64,000 bases of DNA from Streptomyces asoensis (lineage in GTDB: Bacteria > Actinomycetota > Actinomycetes > Streptomycetales > Streptomycetaceae): assembly GCF_016860545.1 (NCBI RefSeq), contig NZ_BNEB01000001.1, positions 248,001-312,000 of the forward strand. Direction: 5' to 3'. Positions 34,804-42,749 of this stretch are shown here, one piece after another. The notes beneath the pieces are model-generated. The model made no database searches. It worked only from the letters and a program-made list of their open reading frames with translations, and had not been told where the DNA came from. A program made the translations under genes and the position numbers. Numbering within the stretch: the first letter of the stretch is position 1; each line of letters begins with the position of its first letter.

Positions 34804-34902
34804 GGTGTTCCTCTCACGGGGCCGAGTGGTCACGCCCAGAGGTCCCCGCTCCCCTCTCCCCGCACACACCACACCACCCGTACGGGCCGCAGCCGTAGGG
34901 GG

Positions 34903-35586
34903 TCAGCGCTCCAGGAACACCCGTCCGCCGAGCTCCACCCAGCCGAACGGCTGCGGGGCCGTCAGGATCTGGGAGCCGGCGCCCTGGGTGATGTTCAGGG
35001 CGCGGCCCAGCCGCTCGGTGAGCAGCAGCGCCGCCGCGCCCGTCGCCTCGTCCTCGTCGACGCCGTCGCCACGGGCGGGGAAGCCGCGGGCGCGGATGCG
35101 GCCGGCCGGCTCGTCCTCCCAGGCCCAGGCGTAGAGCGTGCCCCGGCTCTCCCCCAGGGGGAGGTCCGCCGCGGTTTCGCCGCCGGGCGCGGGGACGGCG
35201 AGATCGTCGACCTCGGCGGCGCTCGCGTACTGACGGAACGTGCACGGCGGGGCCCACTCGGCCCGCGCCTCGATCCAGTTGAACTCCCCGTCCAGGCGGG
35301 TGCCCAGGGTTCCGGCCGGTGTGACGAGTTCGGGCACGTCGAGCAGCCAGGCGACGCCGACGCACGAGTGGTCCGCGAAGGGCAGCCGTGCGGTGGGCGT
35401 GTAGACGTCGACGACCCCGCGCTCGGGGTCGTCGACGAAGACGGTCTCGCCGAAGCCCAGTTTCGCCGCGAGGTCCTGCCGGTCCTGGCGGTCGGGCAGC
35501 ACCGAGCCCTCGCGGACCACGCCCAGTTCGTTGCCGTAGCCGCCGTTCGGCGCGCAGAAGACGCGGAGCACGTCGTAATCAGTCAC
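34903..35586 (-). CDS. PhzF-family protein (isomerase/epimerase-like)
   Basis: A 227-residue protein with the two-lobed diaminopimelate-epimerase-like fold. Start region VLRVFCAPNGGYGNELGVV, the catalytic Glu segment LGFGETVFVDD (residues about 43-53), and GVDEDEATGAAALLLTERLG near the C terminus are the PhzF landmarks. It is about 50 residues shorter than canonical PhzF (278). Substrate unknown. No phenazine genes lie nearby, so a general isomerase role is more likely. Confidence 0.85.
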   Translation of the reverse strand: MTDYDVLRVFCAPNGGYGNELGVVREGSVLPDRQDRQDLAAKLGFGETVFVDDPERGVVDVYTPTARLPFADHSCVGVAWLLDVPELVTPAGTLGTRLDGEFNWIEARAEWAPPCTFRQYASAAEVDDLAVPAPGGETAADLPLGESRGTLYAWAWEDEPAGRIRARGFPARGDGVDEDEATGAAALLLTERLGRALNITQGAGSQILTAPQPFGWVELGGRVFLER

Positions 35587-35738
35587 CGGGAAATTGAAGC
35601 ACCGACGACGGCCCGGCCAGAAACGGAATCCTTGAATCTCCTTTGACCATCCCTTGGGGTCCGTTTTGGGCCGCCGTGATCCTCTCGTGCTCTTACGGCG
35701 TCTATGAGAGGTGAATCACTGCCCGGACGGGTATTACG

Positions 35739-35776
35739 CAGGTAAGCCTTGGATAAGTTAGGCGAGGCTCACCAAC
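35739..35776 (+). promoter_or_regulatory. Two adjacent iron boxes before efeO
   Basis: TTAGGCGAGGCTCACCAAC (35758-35776) matches the iron-box consensus TTAGGTTAGGCTCACCTAA at 15 of 19 bases. Directly upstream, 35739-35757 read on the minus strand contains AAGGCTTACCT, a weaker second site (12 of 19). The arrangement suggests cooperative binding of a DmdR/IdeR-type repressor. Confidence 0.75.
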
Positions 35777-35823
35777 CCTGTGAGCCGGGTCACGCCACTA
35801 TTCAGCCATCGCTGGGAGCCCGA

Positions 35824-36963
35824 ATGCGAGCCGCCAGACTGTCCGTCGTCACCGCCGTCACCGCCGTGACCGCACTGGCCGCCGTCACCGGCTGCACCTC
35901 GAAGAGCGACGCGAAGGACGGCGACCGCGTCATCGGCGTGACCGCCACCGACTCCACGTGCGTGACCTCCAAGAAGGAGATCTCCGCCGGGCACCTCGAA
36001 CTCGCCATCGAGAACAAGGGCTCCAAGGTCACCGAGGTCTACATCCTCTTCCCCGACGACCGGATCGTCAGCGAGCGCGAGAACATCGGCCCCGGCACCA
36101 AGCAGCGGGTCACCGCCGAGGTGAAGGCCGGTGACTACCGGATCGCCTGCAAGCCCGGTATGAAGGGCACCGGCATCCGCCAGAACCTCAAGGTCACCGG
36201 CGGCTCGGTCGCCGAGCGCGACCCGCGCCTGGACAAGGCCGTCGCCGCCTACCGCGAGTACGCGCAGGAACAGGCCGACGCCACGCTGCCGCTCGTCGCG
36301 ACCTTCGTGAAGGCGATCCAGGCCGGGAACCTCGAGGCCGCCAAGGCGGCCTACGCGCCCTCCCGCATCGGCTGGGAGCGCACCGAGCCGGTCGCGGAGT
36401 CCTTCGGCGACATCGACCCGAAGGTCGACGTCCGCGCCGACGGCCTGGAGGCCGGTCAGACGTGGACCGGCTGGCACCGGCTGGAGAAGGCCCTCTGGCA
36501 GGACAAGAAGATCACCGCCACCGAGAAGACCCTCGCCGGGCAGCTCACGACCGACCTGACCGACTGGCAGAAGCGGGTCGGCAAGGCCGAGATCACCCCC
36601 ACCTCCATGGCCAACGGCGCCAAGGAACTCCTGGACGAGGTCGCCACCGGCAAGGTCACCGGCGAGGAGGAGCGCTACTCGCACACCGACCTCATCGACT
36701 TCAAGGCCAACGTCGAGGGCGCCCAGAAGTCGTACGAGCTGCTCAAGCCGGTCGCCCAGGAGAACGACGCGGCCCTGGTCACCGACCTGGACAAGCAGTT
36801 CGCCGCGCTGAACACGCTCCTGGACAAGTACCGGCCGAACACGTCGTCGTACGCGTTCACCTCGTACGACAAGGTCGGCGCCGCCGGCCGCAAGGAACTG
36901 TCCGACGCGGTCAACGCGCTCGCCGAGCCGCTGTCGAAGCTCGCCGCCGCCGTCGCGAAGTAA
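35824..36963 (+). CDS. efeO: EfeO-type iron-uptake lipoprotein
   Basis: A 379-residue exported component of the EfeUOB iron system. A lipoprotein signal ends LAAVTGC (lipobox Cys at about residue 22). Residues about 30-125 form a cupredoxin-like domain (TCVTSKKEISAGHLELAIEN; GDYRIACKPGMKG). Residues 135-379 are the M75/imelysin-like domain with the metal motif GWHRLEKALW (HxxE). GGGAG precedes the ATG. It leads an operon with efeB and efeU under two iron boxes and would bind extracellular iron for the permease. Confidence 0.95.
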   Translation: MRAARLSVVTAVTAVTALAAVTGCTSKSDAKDGDRVIGVTATDSTCVTSKKEISAGHLELAIENKGSKVTEVYILFPDDRIVSERENIGPGTKQRVTAEVKAGDYRIACKPGMKGTGIRQNLKVTGGSVAERDPRLDKAVAAYREYAQEQADATLPLVATFVKAIQAGNLEAAKAAYAPSRIGWERTEPVAESFGDIDPKVDVRADGLEAGQTWTGWHRLEKALWQDKKITATEKTLAGQLTTDLTDWQKRVGKAEITPTSMANGAKELLDEVATGKVTGEEERYSHTDLIDFKANVEGAQKSYELLKPVAQENDAALVTDLDKQFAALNTLLDKYRPNTSSYAFTSYDKVGAAGRKELSDAVNALAEPLSKLAAAVAK

Positions 36964-36978
36964 CCGGAGGGCCAGGAC

Positions 36979-38226
36979 ATGACGGACACCCAGGGCAGCA
37001 GCCCCACCCGCCGGTCGCTGATCGGCTGGGGCGGGGCGGGCCTCGCGCTCGGCGCCGCGGCGGCGGGCGGCGCGGTGGCGATGACGCGTACCGGCGACGA
37101 CGTCGTACCGGCGGGCGCGGACACGGGCGCGGCGGTCGACTTCCACGGCGTGAACCAGGCGGGGATCGCCACGCCCGTCCAGGACCGGCTGCACTTCGCC
37201 GCGTTCGACGTGACGACCACCGACCGCGCCGAGTTCGTCCAGGTCCTCAAGGCCTGGACCGAGGCCGCCCGCCGGATGACGGCCGGCAAGGCGGTCGGCG
37301 AGGGCGCGTTCGGCGGTCTCGCCGAGGCGCCGCCGGACGACACCGGCGAGGCCCTGGGACTCAAGCCGTCCCGGCTGACGCTGACGATCGGCTTCGGGCC
37401 GTCCCTGTTCAAGAAGTTCGACCTCGCCGGCCGGCGGCCCGACGCCCTCGTCGACCTGCCGACGTTCGCCGGGGACGCGCTCGACGCGGCCCGCAGCAAC
37501 GGCGACCTGTGCGTGCAGGCCTGCGCGGACGATCCGCAGGTCGCCGTGCACGCGATCCGCAACCTGGCCCGGATCGGCATGGGCAAGGTCGTCATCCGCT
37601 GGTCGCAGCTCGGCTTCGGCAAGACCTCGTCCACGACGCCGGACGCGCAGACCCCGCGCAACCTGATGGGCTTCAAGGACGGCACCCGCAACATCGCGGG
37701 CACCGAGACCGACCGGCTGAAGAAGTTCGTGTGGGTCGGCGAGAAGGACGGTCCCGACTGGATGACGGGCGGCTCCTACCTCGTCGCCCGCCGGATCCGG
37801 ATGCACATCGAGACCTGGGACCGCACCTCGCTCCAGGAGCAGGAGGACATCTTCGGCCGCGACAAGGGCGAGGGTGCTCCGGTGGGCAAGGCGAAGGAAC
37901 GCGACGAGCCGTTCCTGAAGGCGATGAAGCCCGACGCGCACGTGCGGCTCGCGCACCCCGACTCCAACCACGGGACGACGATCCTGCGCCGCGGGTACTC
38001 CTTCACGGACGGCACCGACGGTCTGGGCCGTCTGGAGGCGGGCCTGTTCTTCCTCGCCTACCAGCGTGACGTGCGCGAGGGATTCATCCGCGTGCAGCGC
38101 AACCTCGCGACCGACGCGCTCAACGAGTACATCCAGCACGTGGGTTCGGCCGTCTTCGCCGTCCCGCCGGGCGTCCGCGACAAGGACGACTGGTGGGGCC
38201 GGACGCTGTTCTCCAAGGAGGCCTAG
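36979..38226 (+). CDS. efeB: EfeB, Tat-exported Dyp-type heme peroxidase
   Basis: A 415-residue DyP peroxidase. A twin-arginine signal opens the protein (SPTRRSLIGWGGAGLALG). The DyP signature GFKDGTRN (GxxDG with catalytic Asp) lies near residue 231, and the proximal heme His is in RLAHPDSNHGT near residue 330. In EfeUOB systems this subunit oxidises Fe2+ or acts on heme outside the cell. CCGGAGGG lies about 7 nt upstream of the ATG. It sits 15 bp after efeO and 2 bp before efeU. Confidence 0.95.
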   Translation: MTDTQGSSPTRRSLIGWGGAGLALGAAAAGGAVAMTRTGDDVVPAGADTGAAVDFHGVNQAGIATPVQDRLHFAAFDVTTTDRAEFVQVLKAWTEAARRMTAGKAVGEGAFGGLAEAPPDDTGEALGLKPSRLTLTIGFGPSLFKKFDLAGRRPDALVDLPTFAGDALDAARSNGDLCVQACADDPQVAVHAIRNLARIGMGKVVIRWSQLGFGKTSSTTPDAQTPRNLMGFKDGTRNIAGTETDRLKKFVWVGEKDGPDWMTGGSYLVARRIRMHIETWDRTSLQEQEDIFGRDKGEGAPVGKAKERDEPFLKAMKPDAHVRLAHPDSNHGTTILRRGYSFTDGTDGLGRLEAGLFFLAYQRDVREGFIRVQRNLATDALNEYIQHVGSAVFAVPPGVRDKDDWWGRTLFSKEA

Positions 38227-38228
38227 CC

Positions 38229-39122
38229 GTGTTCTCCAACTATCTGATCGGACTGCGCGAGGGCCTGGAGGCCAGCCTCGTCGTCTGCATCCTCATCGCC
38301 TACCTGGTCAAGACGGGCCGCAGGGACGCGCTGAAGCCGGTGTGGACCGGCATCGCCATCGCGGTCGTCATCGCGATGGGCTTCGGCTGCGTCCTCGAAT
38401 TCGGTTCGCAGGAACTGACGTTCCAGGCGCAGGAGGCGCTCGGCGGCTCCCTGTCGATCCTCGCCGTCGGTCTGGTGACCTGGATGGTGTTCTGGATGCG
38501 GCGCACCGCCCGGCACCTGAAGTCCGAGCTGCACGGCAAGCTGGACGCGGCGCTCGCCATGGGCACCGGCGCGCTGGTCGCCACCGCGTTCCTCGCCGTC
38601 GGCCGGGAGGGCCTGGAGACCGCCCTGTTCGTGTGGGCGTCGGTGCACGCGGCCGGCGACGGCACCCCGCGCCCGCTGGTCGGCGTGGCGCTGGGCCTGG
38701 CCACGGCCGTCCTGCTGGGCTGGCTGTTCTACCGCGGGGCCCTGCGGATCAACCTCGCGAAGTTCTTCACCTGGACGGGGGGCATGCTCGTCGTGGTGGC
38801 CGCGGGCGTCCTGGCGTACGGCGTCCACGACCTCCAGGAGGCCGACCTGATCCCGGGTCTGAACAGCCTGGCCTTCGACATCAGCGGCACGATCCCGCCG
38901 GACAGCTGGTACGGCACGCTGCTCAAGGGCGTGTTCAACTTCCAGCCCGATCCGACGGTCCTCCAGATCACGGTGTGGCTGCTCTACCTCGTCCCGACAC
39001 TCGCGCTCTTCCTCGCCCCGGTAGGGTTCGCCTCCGGGAAGGGGAAGGTGAAGTCACCTGATGAGCAGGGAACGCAGCCTGGCGACCGGGGTTCCGCGCA
39101 GTCGAGGGCTCCGCAGGCGTGA
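38229..39122 (+). CDS. efeU: EfeU, FTR1-family iron permease
   Basis: A 297-residue permease with seven helices and the two REGLE iron motifs of FTR1 proteins (LREGLEASLV near residue 9 and VGREGLETALFVW near residue 125). The GTG at 38229 lies 2 bp after the efeB stop; no separate ribosome site is seen, so reinitiation is likely. The last 30 residues (Lys/Ser/Gly-rich) are encoded by DNA that is also the start of the next gene (62-bp overlap). Confidence 0.95.
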   Translation: MFSNYLIGLREGLEASLVVCILIAYLVKTGRRDALKPVWTGIAIAVVIAMGFGCVLEFGSQELTFQAQEALGGSLSILAVGLVTWMVFWMRRTARHLKSELHGKLDAALAMGTGALVATAFLAVGREGLETALFVWASVHAAGDGTPRPLVGVALGLATAVLLGWLFYRGALRINLAKFFTWTGGMLVVVAAGVLAYGVHDLQEADLIPGLNSLAFDISGTIPPDSWYGTLLKGVFNFQPDPTVLQITVWLLYLVPTLALFLAPVGFASGKGKVKSPDEQGTQPGDRGSAQSRAPQA

Positions 39123-40083
39123 CCGGTACGCACTCGTAGCGGCCTCACTCACCGCCGTCTCGCTCACCGCGAGCGGCTGCGTGGTCGTCCACGGAGAGCG
39201 CGAGGTGCTCCCGGCGGCCACGAAGGCGGAGGCCGTCAAGGCGGTGGAGCAGTTCACCGCCGCGTACAACAAGGCCGACGCGGCGTACGACAGTTCCCTG
39301 GACGCCGACCGCACGGCCGGCGCCCTGCGGGTCATCGACGAGGCACGGCTGAAGGCGGGCCACGTCACCGACCCCAAGGGCAACCCGGACCACGAGCCGC
39401 TCGTGCTGTCCGACGTGAAGTACACGATCGTCGAGAAGGCGGGCTGGCCGCGCTGGTTCGTCGCCGACGCCAAGGGCAGCAAGGGCGGCGACGCGCGCTG
39501 GCTGATGGCCTTCACCCGCGGCGGGCTGTCGGAGCCGTGGCGGGCGACGTACCTGACGCTGGTGGCGCCCGGCTCGGTACCGCGGTTCGACCTGGACGCG
39601 GACGGACACGCCGAGGCCGTGCCGGCCCGCACCACCGGGCTGGCCATGGCGCCCGCCGGGCTGAGCAAGGGCTACACGGCGTACCTGAAGAGCGGCAAGG
39701 GCGCCTTCGCGGACGGCGCGTTCACCAGCGCCCTGCGCGCGACGCGGGCGAAGAACGCCACCCGGCCGGGACTTGCCACGCAGTACATCGACCAGCCGCT
39801 GACCGAGGGCGACTACGCGCCGCTGGCCCTGCGCACCGCGGACGGCGGGGCGCTGGTGTTCTTCAGCAGCCACCACTTCACGAAGCAGACGGCCGCGGCG
39901 GGGGCCGCGGTGCCCACGCCGAACAAGAACGTGGCCGCGTTGACGACCGGGGAGATCAAGCAGTCACTGACGATGGAGTTCGTCGCCAACGAGGTGGCGC
40001 TGGCGCCGGCGAAGGGGTCCGGCGGCGGGAAGGTGTCGCTGCTCAGCCGGCTGGAGGGGCTCACCGGCGCCGAGGGGGCGTGA
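39061..40083 (+). CDS. Putative lipoprotein overlapping efeU
   Basis: A 340-residue exported protein. After an Arg-rich start, a hydrophobic segment ends in a lipobox (VSLTASGC, Cys at about residue 40). The rest is a soluble domain without a family I recognise; VEQFTAAYNKADAAYDSSLD suggests an NTF2/SnoaL-like or Mce-associated-type cone. The ATG at 39061 lies within the last 62 bases of efeU in another frame. Co-transcription with efeOBU suggests a role at the cell surface, perhaps in iron uptake, but this is inferred from position only. Confidence 0.75.
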   Translation: MSRERSLATGVPRSRGLRRRDRYALVAASLTAVSLTASGCVVVHGEREVLPAATKAEAVKAVEQFTAAYNKADAAYDSSLDADRTAGALRVIDEARLKAGHVTDPKGNPDHEPLVLSDVKYTIVEKAGWPRWFVADAKGSKGGDARWLMAFTRGGLSEPWRATYLTLVAPGSVPRFDLDADGHAEAVPARTTGLAMAPAGLSKGYTAYLKSGKGAFADGAFTSALRATRAKNATRPGLATQYIDQPLTEGDYAPLALRTADGGALVFFSSHHFTKQTAAAGAAVPTPNKNVAALTTGEIKQSLTMEFVANEVALAPAKGSGGGKVSLLSRLEGLTGAEGA

Positions 40084-40095
40084 AGACGGGCAGTT

Positions 40096-40120
40096 CCCCG
40101 CGCCCCTGAGGGGGGCGGGG
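40096..40120. terminator. Terminator, common Streptomyces CCCCGCGCCCC type
   Basis: CCCCGCGCCCCT (40096-40107) pairs with AGGGG-G-GCGGGG (to 40120), preceded by GCAGTT. This element recurs after many Streptomyces genes. It lies between the convergent lipoprotein and PrimPol-like genes. Confidence 0.85.
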
Positions 40121-40123
40121 CCG

Positions 40124-40852
40124 TCAGTGGCGGGTGGGCCAGGGGGGGTGGGGCTGGGGGTCGGCGTGGCGGGCGCAGGCGTCGGTGAGGGTTTCCAGCA
40201 GGGTCAGCGGGTCCGGCAGCGCGTGCTCGGGGCCGCGCAGCCAGTGCACGGAGCGGCCGTCGTCACCCGGGAGCCGGGCCGGCGGCACCAGGACGTAGGA
40301 GCCCCGGCAGTGCCAGCGCAGGCCGGGGTGCTCGTCCATGGTCTCCGGGTGGCAGTCCAGCTCGCACGGCCACCACTCGTCCTCGTCCTCGGGGGTGCCG
40401 CGGGTGAGGGTGAACAAGAGCATGCGGCCGTCGTCGCTCTCCGCGACCGGGCCGACCTCGACTCCGGCGTCGAGCAGCCGCTCCAGCGCCTCGCGGCCCG
40501 CCTCCAGCGGCACGTCGAGGACGTCGTGCGTCATGCCGGTGGCGGTGATGAAGTTGGCCTGCGGTTGGTGGCGGGCCCAGCGCTCGATCTGCCCGCGGTC
40601 GGTGGTGGACTGCGTCTGCCAGGCGAAGGACACCGGGTGCCGGGCGGGGGTCGGACAGCCGACCCGGTCGCAGGAGCACCCGTAACCGGGGGCCGGGTGC
40701 GCGGCGGGCGCGAGCGGGAGTCCCGCTCCGGCGGCGGCCAGCAGCAGGGCCTCACGGCCGCCCTCGTCGGCGGCCTCGGCCGGGCCGCTCGCGCGCAGCC
40801 ACTGCGAGAATCTGCCCCACAGGCCGGTCCGGCCGCCGAACTCCGCGCTCAT
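40124..40852 (-). CDS. PrimPol-like (bifunctional primase/polymerase N-terminal domain) protein
   Basis: A 242-residue protein matching the N-terminal prim-pol domain found in actinobacterial and phage primases. Seen: a helical N terminus, then LPLAPAAHPAPGYGCSCDRV with C-S-C and G-C-P-TPARHP (possible metal knuckle), QIERWARHQPQANFITATG and, at the position of the catalytic acidic pair, HDVLDVPLEAG. Active prim-pols have DxD there; here the second Asp is replaced, so activity is doubtful. No helicase or primase partner lies nearby. It converges on the efe-linked lipoprotein. Confidence 0.8.
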   Translation of the reverse strand: MSAEFGGRTGLWGRFSQWLRASGPAEAADEGGREALLLAAAGAGLPLAPAAHPAPGYGCSCDRVGCPTPARHPVSFAWQTQSTTDRGQIERWARHQPQANFITATGMTHDVLDVPLEAGREALERLLDAGVEVGPVAESDDGRMLLFTLTRGTPEDEDEWWPCELDCHPETMDEHPGLRWHCRGSYVLVPPARLPGDDGRSVHWLRGPEHALPDPLTLLETLTDACARHADPQPHPPWPTRH

Positions 40853-40982
40853 CTGTCCCCTCGCCTCGCTGTGGTGCGGACAGCATGCCTCATGGTCCCA
40901 CCATCCTGCGCATCGGGGGGCCGTAGCCGTGAAACGGGGCAGGTGGGACGGGTGGGGCCAGAGTGACGCATGTGCGGCAAGC

Positions 40983-41615
40983 TCACCGGGGCGCGAGGCC
41001 GTGCAGGGCGTAGTCGACGAGGGTGTCGGTGTACTCGTAGGAGATCGGCCCCGTGTACTGGAGCCAGCGCTGGGCGAGCGGGGAGATGAAGAACTCCAGG
41101 GCGATCCGCGGGTCGAGGTCGGCGCGCACCTGGCCGGCCTCCTGGGCGGCGCGCAGCCGGTCGACGTACAGCCGGATGGACGGTTCCATCAGCTTGGCCG
41201 TGAACTCGCGGCCCACCTGCTCGTCGACCACGCCCTCGGCGGCCAGGGCGCGGGAGGGCGCCTCGAACCGGGGGTCGGTGAGCTGGTCGACGGTGGCCCG
41301 CAGCACGGCCTTGATGTCGGCGGCCAGGTCGCCGGTGTCGGGGATGGCGTACGGCTCCCCGTCCGGCGCCCCGGCGTCCCGCGCCGCCTGCTCGCTGAGG
41401 TCGAGGAACGCCTCCAGCAGGACGTCGGCCTTCGACCCCCACCAGCGGTAGATGGTCTGCTTGCCGACGCCGGCGCGGGCGGCGATGCCCTCGATCGTGG
41501 TCTTCGGATAGCCGGCCTCCGCGACGAGGGCGAGGGCGGCGTCGTAGATGGCGCGCCGGGACCGCTCGCTGCGGCGGGCGGTGTCGGGGGCCGGCTTTCC
41601 GGACTGGGTGACCAT
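40983..41615 (-). CDS. TetR-family transcriptional regulator
   Basis: A 210-residue regulator with an HTH domain at residues about 15-62 (RRAIYDAALALVAEAG; IEGIAARAGVGKQTIYRWWG). The C-terminal domain resembles the TetR_C_16-like group. It lies downstream of the Gfo/Idh oxidoreductase on the same strand with a 45-bp gap, in which sits the palindrome GAGACG-gga-CGTCTC, a plausible self-operator. No clear ribosome site is seen before the ATG. Target and ligand unknown. Confidence 0.87.
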   Translation of the reverse strand: MVTQSGKPAPDTARRSERSRRAIYDAALALVAEAGYPKTTIEGIAARAGVGKQTIYRWWGSKADVLLEAFLDLSEQAARDAGAPDGEPYAIPDTGDLAADIKAVLRATVDQLTDPRFEAPSRALAAEGVVDEQVGREFTAKLMEPSIRLYVDRLRAAQEAGQVRADLDPRIALEFFISPLAQRWLQYTGPISYEYTDTLVDYALHGLAPR

Positions 41616-41637
41616 GGTGCGACGGTACCAAGCGGGT

Positions 41638-41652
41638 GAGACGGGACGTCTC
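41638..41652 (-). promoter_or_regulatory. Palindrome upstream of the TetR gene
   Basis: GAGACG-GGA-CGTCTC, 6-bp perfect arms, 23 bp upstream of the TetR ATG and 9 bp past the Gfo/Idh stop. It may be an autoregulatory operator. Confidence 0.5.
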
Positions 41653-41660
41653 GTGAACCG

Positions 41661-42662
41661 TTACGCGTCTTCCCCGGGGTAGCGCACGCCGATCCGCTCG
41701 CGGACCGCGTCGAGGGTCCGCATCACCGCGAGGCTGCCGTCGAGCGGGATCAGCGGGGACTCGGTCTCACCGGCCCGCAGCGCGCGCATCACCTCACGGG
41801 CCTCGTGGCGGAACGTCGTGCGGGGCCCGTCCGCGGGGTCGGCCGTGAACTCCTCGGGGTCGCGCCCGGCGCGGTGCAGGACGAGACGGTCCGGGTGGAA
41901 GAAGCCGGCGGGGATGTCGATGCGGCCGCGCGAGCCGGTCACCGAGGCCGTGGTGCCCGTACCGCCCACGAGGGAGCAGTGCAGGGCCGCGAGCGCGCCG
42001 GAGTCCCAGGACAGCGCCAGGACCGTCTGGAGGTCGACGCCCTCGGGGGACAGGACGGCCCGGGCCGAGACGCCCGAGGGCTCACCGAGCAGCAGGTGGG
42101 CGAAGGACACCGGGTAGACACCGAGGTCGAGGAGGGCGCCGCCGCCCTGGGCGGGGTCCCGCAGCCGGTGCGAGGGCGGGAAGGGCCCTTCCAGGCCGAA
42201 GTCGGCCTGCACGGTGCGGACCTCGCCGATCGCGCCGTCGTCGACGAGGGCCTTGAGGCGGCGGACGACCGGGTTGCAGTACATCCACATCGCCTCCATC
42301 AGGAAGCGTCCGCCGGAGCGGGCCAGCGCGACGAGTTCCTCGGCCTCGCGCAGGTTCAGCGTGAACGCCTTCTCGCACAGCACGTTGCGGCCGGCCTCGA
42401 GACAGAGTCCGGCGGCGGCGCGGTGCGCGGCGTGCGGGGTGGCGACGTAGACGACATCGATGTCCTCGTCGGCGGCCAGCGACGCCCAGTCGCCGTACGC
42501 CCGGGGTATGCCGAACCGGTCGGCGAACGCCTTCGCGGCGGGCTCGGAACGCGAGGCGACCGCGACGACCTCCGCGTCGGGCAGGTCGATCAGGTCCGCC
42601 GTGAACGCGGCGGCGATCCCTCCGGTCGCCAGGATCCCCCACCGCACCGTGTCCGTCGTCAT
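41661..42662 (-). CDS. Gfo/Idh/MocA-family NAD(P)-dependent oxidoreductase
   Basis: A 333-residue dehydrogenase. The N-terminal Rossmann domain begins VRWGILATGGIAAAFTADL and has VVAVASRSEPAAKAFADRFG and VDVVYVATPHAAHRAAA. The catalytic-lysine segment is NVLCEKAFTLNLREAEEL (Lys in EK). The C-terminal alpha/beta domain starts near residue 125 (FLMEAMWMYCNPVVRRLKAL). The family acts on sugars, inositols or dihydrodiols; MEAMW resembles the dihydrodiol/xylose dehydrogenase branch. GGGCGGGG precedes the ATG. Divergent from the Bcr/CflA transporter. Confidence 0.93.
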   Translation of the reverse strand: MTTDTVRWGILATGGIAAAFTADLIDLPDAEVVAVASRSEPAAKAFADRFGIPRAYGDWASLAADEDIDVVYVATPHAAHRAAAGLCLEAGRNVLCEKAFTLNLREAEELVALARSGGRFLMEAMWMYCNPVVRRLKALVDDGAIGEVRTVQADFGLEGPFPPSHRLRDPAQGGGALLDLGVYPVSFAHLLLGEPSGVSARAVLSPEGVDLQTVLALSWDSGALAALHCSLVGGTGTTASVTGSRGRIDIPAGFFHPDRLVLHRAGRDPEEFTADPADGPRTTFRHEAREVMRALRAGETESPLIPLDGSLAVMRTLDAVRERIGVRYPGEDA

Positions 42663-42749
42663 ACCCCGCCCCGCCCTCGTGCCGTCCCAGCAGTGTGTTC
42701 GAGCTGAGAGCATAGGTCGCGAAGACGTCGGAGAGGGAGGGGCGGCCGG

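Noticed and set aside
35758..38139. 793-codon minus-strand frame across efeO and efeB
   Set aside because: Antisense of two certain genes; repetitive Val/Gly/Arg/Leu composition.
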